From Zhengitettix transpicula (Eukaryota; Arthropoda; Insecta; Orthoptera; Tetrigidae): a stretch of DNA of 64,000 nucleotides. Position numbers and translations under genes: made by a program. How positions within the stretch are numbered: the first letter of the stretch is position 1; the number at the start of each line of letters is the position of its first letter. Where the stretch lies: NCBI GenBank assembly GCA_037074705.1, contig CM073593.1, forward strand, positions 61,421,501 through 61,485,500, given 5' to 3'. The notes beneath the pieces are model-generated. The model had not been told where the DNA came from. It did not search any database and saw only the letters and a list, made by a program, of their open reading frames with translations. Positions 61,296 through 64,000 of the stretch are shown piece by piece.

Positions 61296-62303
61296 TGTGG
61301 TAATTAAAAAAAAATTAAGTAGTAAACAAAAATTTGGACTCACATTGTTAGCGGCAGAAAACACACAAGTCGTACACAAGAATGTGGCAAGAATGCCACG
61401 TTTGTGATTATTGTAAGTTGTTGGCTCGCTTGAAGCGGTGTGTGATTCAGTCATCGTGGAAGTATAGCTGTGAACAGACGAAAAGTATAATATCCAGAAA
61501 GTGTCTTGATACATGTAGTACAACAGCTAAAACAGTTGGAACATTTTTTTTTACAAGTTGCAGTCTGCGAGATAAATACGTAAATATTCAACGCTTAACA
61601 TTTTGATTGCAGAGTATAAATGATTCTATTCGTGATTTAGACCATTGATTTTGGGAGCCAGGCACCAGAATCCAGCAGTTAATAAACTTCGGAACGAGAG
61701 AATAACATTTCTTAAACGAACAGTGAACCATTTTGTCAAACTAAAAGTGTTATTAGAATCAGTGTTATAAAAATAGTCTGTATATAAGTGCAATAAATTT
61801 GTGTGTACGAACGAGCCAAATTTCCTTGAGTACCAGAGACAGTAAGTCAAAATTGCACAGAATTACTATTTTGTAAACTCATAACTAAAGGTATTATCGC
61901 CAGATTTCAAATTTCGCTCAGAATTTAAAGTTAATATTTTATGTTCTTTTTTTGCATTGTAAATAATCTATTGATGAAGTAAGTCCATGATAACGTGATA
62001 AAATTTAATTGTTAACAATTATCTTTTTATTAAAGGCCCAGTAAATGACCCCGAGAAAGAGTAAAATTTTTTATTTTCAAATATTAATTAATAATGTAAA
62101 TTGAAGTTAATTTCTTAATAACTATTGTAAATTAATTTGATAACTTATGTAAATTTAATTGTTTGTGCATTAATAAATTAATTTGTTTGTCTATTTTAAA
62201 ATTTTGATTAATATTATAACATTCTATCATTTTACTATTTAAATTACTAAAAACTGATGTATTAACGTGGTGGTTTAACTTTCATTCTTTTGTGATTATT
62301 ACA
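61296..62303 (+). mobile_element. Solo LTR-like element 5 (1008 bp)
   Basis: Begins TGTGGTAATTAAAA after ATAT (61292-61295) and ends GTGATTATTACA before ATAT (62304-62307). The left flank is not a long microsatellite, so ATAT here is a convincing 4-bp target duplication. The family box appears as AAAGGCCCAGTAAATGACCC near 62034-62053. Same orientation as element 1. Confidence 0.65.
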
Positions 62304-62319
62304 ATATATATTTATAAAA

Positions 62320-62479
62320 TATATCCACACAACAATAATATATATGTATTTGTTATTTTATTTGTTTGTATATATATATATATATCCACACAACAATAAT
62401 ATATATGTATTTGTTATTTTATTTGTTTATATATATATATCCACACAACAATAATATATATGTATTTGTTATTTTATTT

Positions 62480-62510
<31 letters not shown>

Positions 62511-62512
62511 CC
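62320..62512. repeat. Minisatellite (about 55-60 bp units) plus (TA)n
   Basis: Three near-identical units each carry ATATCCACACAACAATAATA followed by TATATGTATTTGTTATTTTA, starting at about 62321, 62382 and 62437, then a (TA)n run. The Tyr/Ile-rich reading frame is an artefact. Confidence 0.85.
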
Positions 62513-62519
62513 GTGTATA

Positions 62520-63670
62520 AACGTCCATCGTGTTTTCAATCTGTATATCAAACAAAGAAGTTCAACCCGTTAATATTCAGATACGTTCAATAGTTGATTT
62601 ATCCAGTTGGTGAATGAAACATTTGATACATTTATGTATATTATATATATCTAGTTTATGATTGTAAATTCACGTAAAGTCGTGCTATCGTGCCGTTTCG
62701 TCAGTCACGGTTGATAATAGATATAAATTTTGTAAATATTCTTGCTTATGATAACGAACTTCATGTTTACAAGAAACTATCCCGTAATTATTTCACTTTA
62801 TTTTCAATGCTTCGGATTTATTTCTCTCAATTATTTTCACTCTATGGCTGTAATCCAGCGTAAGTGATGAATTAATGAATACAGTGACTTCAGTTATTGA
62901 TTAATCTACTGATTTCCCGTGTTTTTTGCTGCAACGTTGGGTTGCATTGATCTTAACTTTCCCTGGGTCTTTATGGCACCTGAATAATTTCGTGAGTTTT
63001 CGTTGCCAACCAAAAGAGAGCCGCAGCTTGCAAACAAATATAAATTTGCAAGAAGACCACTCGCTTATAGAAAAAAATTCTCATCGTTTTAATAAGCGTA
63101 AAATTATGTTGAAATCGGTTCTATTAGGTTTAATTAAAATGGTACGTCCTCTATAACTGATCAACAGATTAATATTATTTTTAGCCTGCTGCTTTCCATA
63201 TTCCAAATTTAAAAATTAAATTTATTTACTACCTATATTCAATTTATGTTGATTATACCCAAATTAAATTTGTAACACATACATTTAAGACTTGTCATTA
63301 AAAATATAATCGTAATATTTGGAGGGAAACAAAATTTGTATGTGGTTGATCAACCGATAACACTATGAATGACGTATAAATAAATTGAAAAATCAATGAA
63401 GCCAAGATATCAAAAGATTCGTGCAGCTGAATATTAAAAGCTCTCCGCTCAGAAGTTCAGCCTTAATTGCCAAAACTTTACTGGCAACCTCGGTTGGTGC
63501 GTGTCCATGAATATTAATTTCTCTGCTCAGTTCAGAAAGACATCTAGAAATAATTTTCCCGCAGTAAATAAAACGTTTTCGTATTCGATTCAGTCTTTTT
63601 TAAAGATTTTATGTACACGTCAGCAACGAGTGTGTCTTATTACTATAACTAATCAATTACAGAAAAAAAT
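62520..63670. other. Stretch without a supported gene
   Basis: AT-rich, short unrecognised frames only (for example 62926-63156). Confidence 0.35.
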
Positions 63671-63679
63671 TAAGTGATA

Positions 63680-63970
63680 AAATAAATACCACACAACGTT
63701 TATGCAGTCCTTGTTGCTTTTCGTCCGATTATTCTAAATCCTTTTGAAACCTTTTAACTAATGAGTATTTATCTATTACAGACGTTTTTGTAATAATAAT
63801 GAGAAAGATAGCCAAATACAGACAAAAGAAGTGATAATATAAATACCACACAACGTTTCTAAAAGCTTTGTTCCTTTCTCCAGGTGCAGAAAAACCCCAA
63901 GAGCCTAGAGAGACACAAGTGTACAACTCAGTTGACAAAACTCAAAAGCCAGACGTTTTTGTATTTGATA
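63680..63970. mobile_element. Two partial copies of the 6.3 kb fold-back family
   Basis: AATACCACACAACGTTT at about 63688-63704 and again at 63843-63858. The second is preceded by AATAATGAGAAAGATAGCC and ACAGACAAAAGAAGTGATA and followed by a CCAGGTGC hairpin close. An ACGTTTTTGTA motif recurs at 63783 and 63954. The element may extend past the window end. Confidence 0.55.
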
Positions 63971-64000
63971 AAATACAATAGTGATTTCACGACTCTGTAA

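Noticed and set aside
1..64000. CRISPR arrays, bacterial operons, origins or riboswitches
   Set aside because: The sequence is a spliced eukaryotic genome with insect genes; no regularly spaced repeats with unique spacers were seen.

Overview
The window is eukaryotic and almost certainly from an insect. It is AT-rich, with small exons and GT-AG introns of 67 bp to about 9 kb. It has arthropod-type core promoters (TATA plus TCAGT initiator), AT and CA microsatellites, and many decayed transposable elements. The gene content (an insect-type lipocalin pair, an snf-like spliceosomal protein, ETFRF1, acyloxyacyl hydrolase) fits a hemimetabolous insect with a repeat-rich genome. A polyneopteran such as a cockroach, termite or stick insect is my guess only.

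Layout. 1.35-3.35 kb (+): last coding exon of a gene whose 5' part lies left of the window; an unrecognised protein with Lys-Gly, Gly-rich and acidic low-complexity tracts. 4.4-17.05 kb (+): a tandem segmental duplication carrying two complete three-exon secreted lipocalin genes with matching exon sizes and closely similar promoters. 19.6-28.67 kb (-): a complete 11-exon acyloxyacyl hydrolase (AOAH; saposin B plus SGNH lipase), 572 residues. 29.8-31.3 kb (+): the small mitochondrial LYR protein ETFRF1/LYRM5, head-to-head with AOAH across about 1.1 kb that contains a perfect DRE motif (TATCGATA). 31.5-48 kb: gene-poor and repeat-rich. 48.3-48.98 kb (-): a U1A/U2B''/snf-like protein whose whole coding region lies in one GC-rich exon. 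49-64 kb: gene-poor again, with LINE tails, solo LTRs and a locally amplified GC-rich dispersed repeat.

Mobile DNA explains most of the rest. At least four, probably five, solo-LTR-like elements of about 1 kb have TG...CA ends and sit at ATAT targets, mostly inside (AT)n tracts. Several fold-back elements carry a recurrent hairpin with a CTGAAGA-stem-loop-stem-GAAACG core, reminiscent of Penelope-like terminal repeats and hammerhead ribozyme cores. There are also a 229-bp near-perfect fold-back inside AOAH, tRNA-derived SINEs, and four copies of an unidentified GC-rich repeat.

The genes are not obviously one pathway. The lipocalins probably bind a hydrophobic ligand outside the cell, AOAH deacylates lipopolysaccharide or other acyl lipids, and ETFRF1 and the snf-like protein are housekeeping types. 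The most informative signals are the diverging lipocalin pair with its conserved promoter and putative FTZ-F1/SF-1-type site, the fold-back elements with the ribozyme-like hairpin, and the intronless, diverged snf-like gene.
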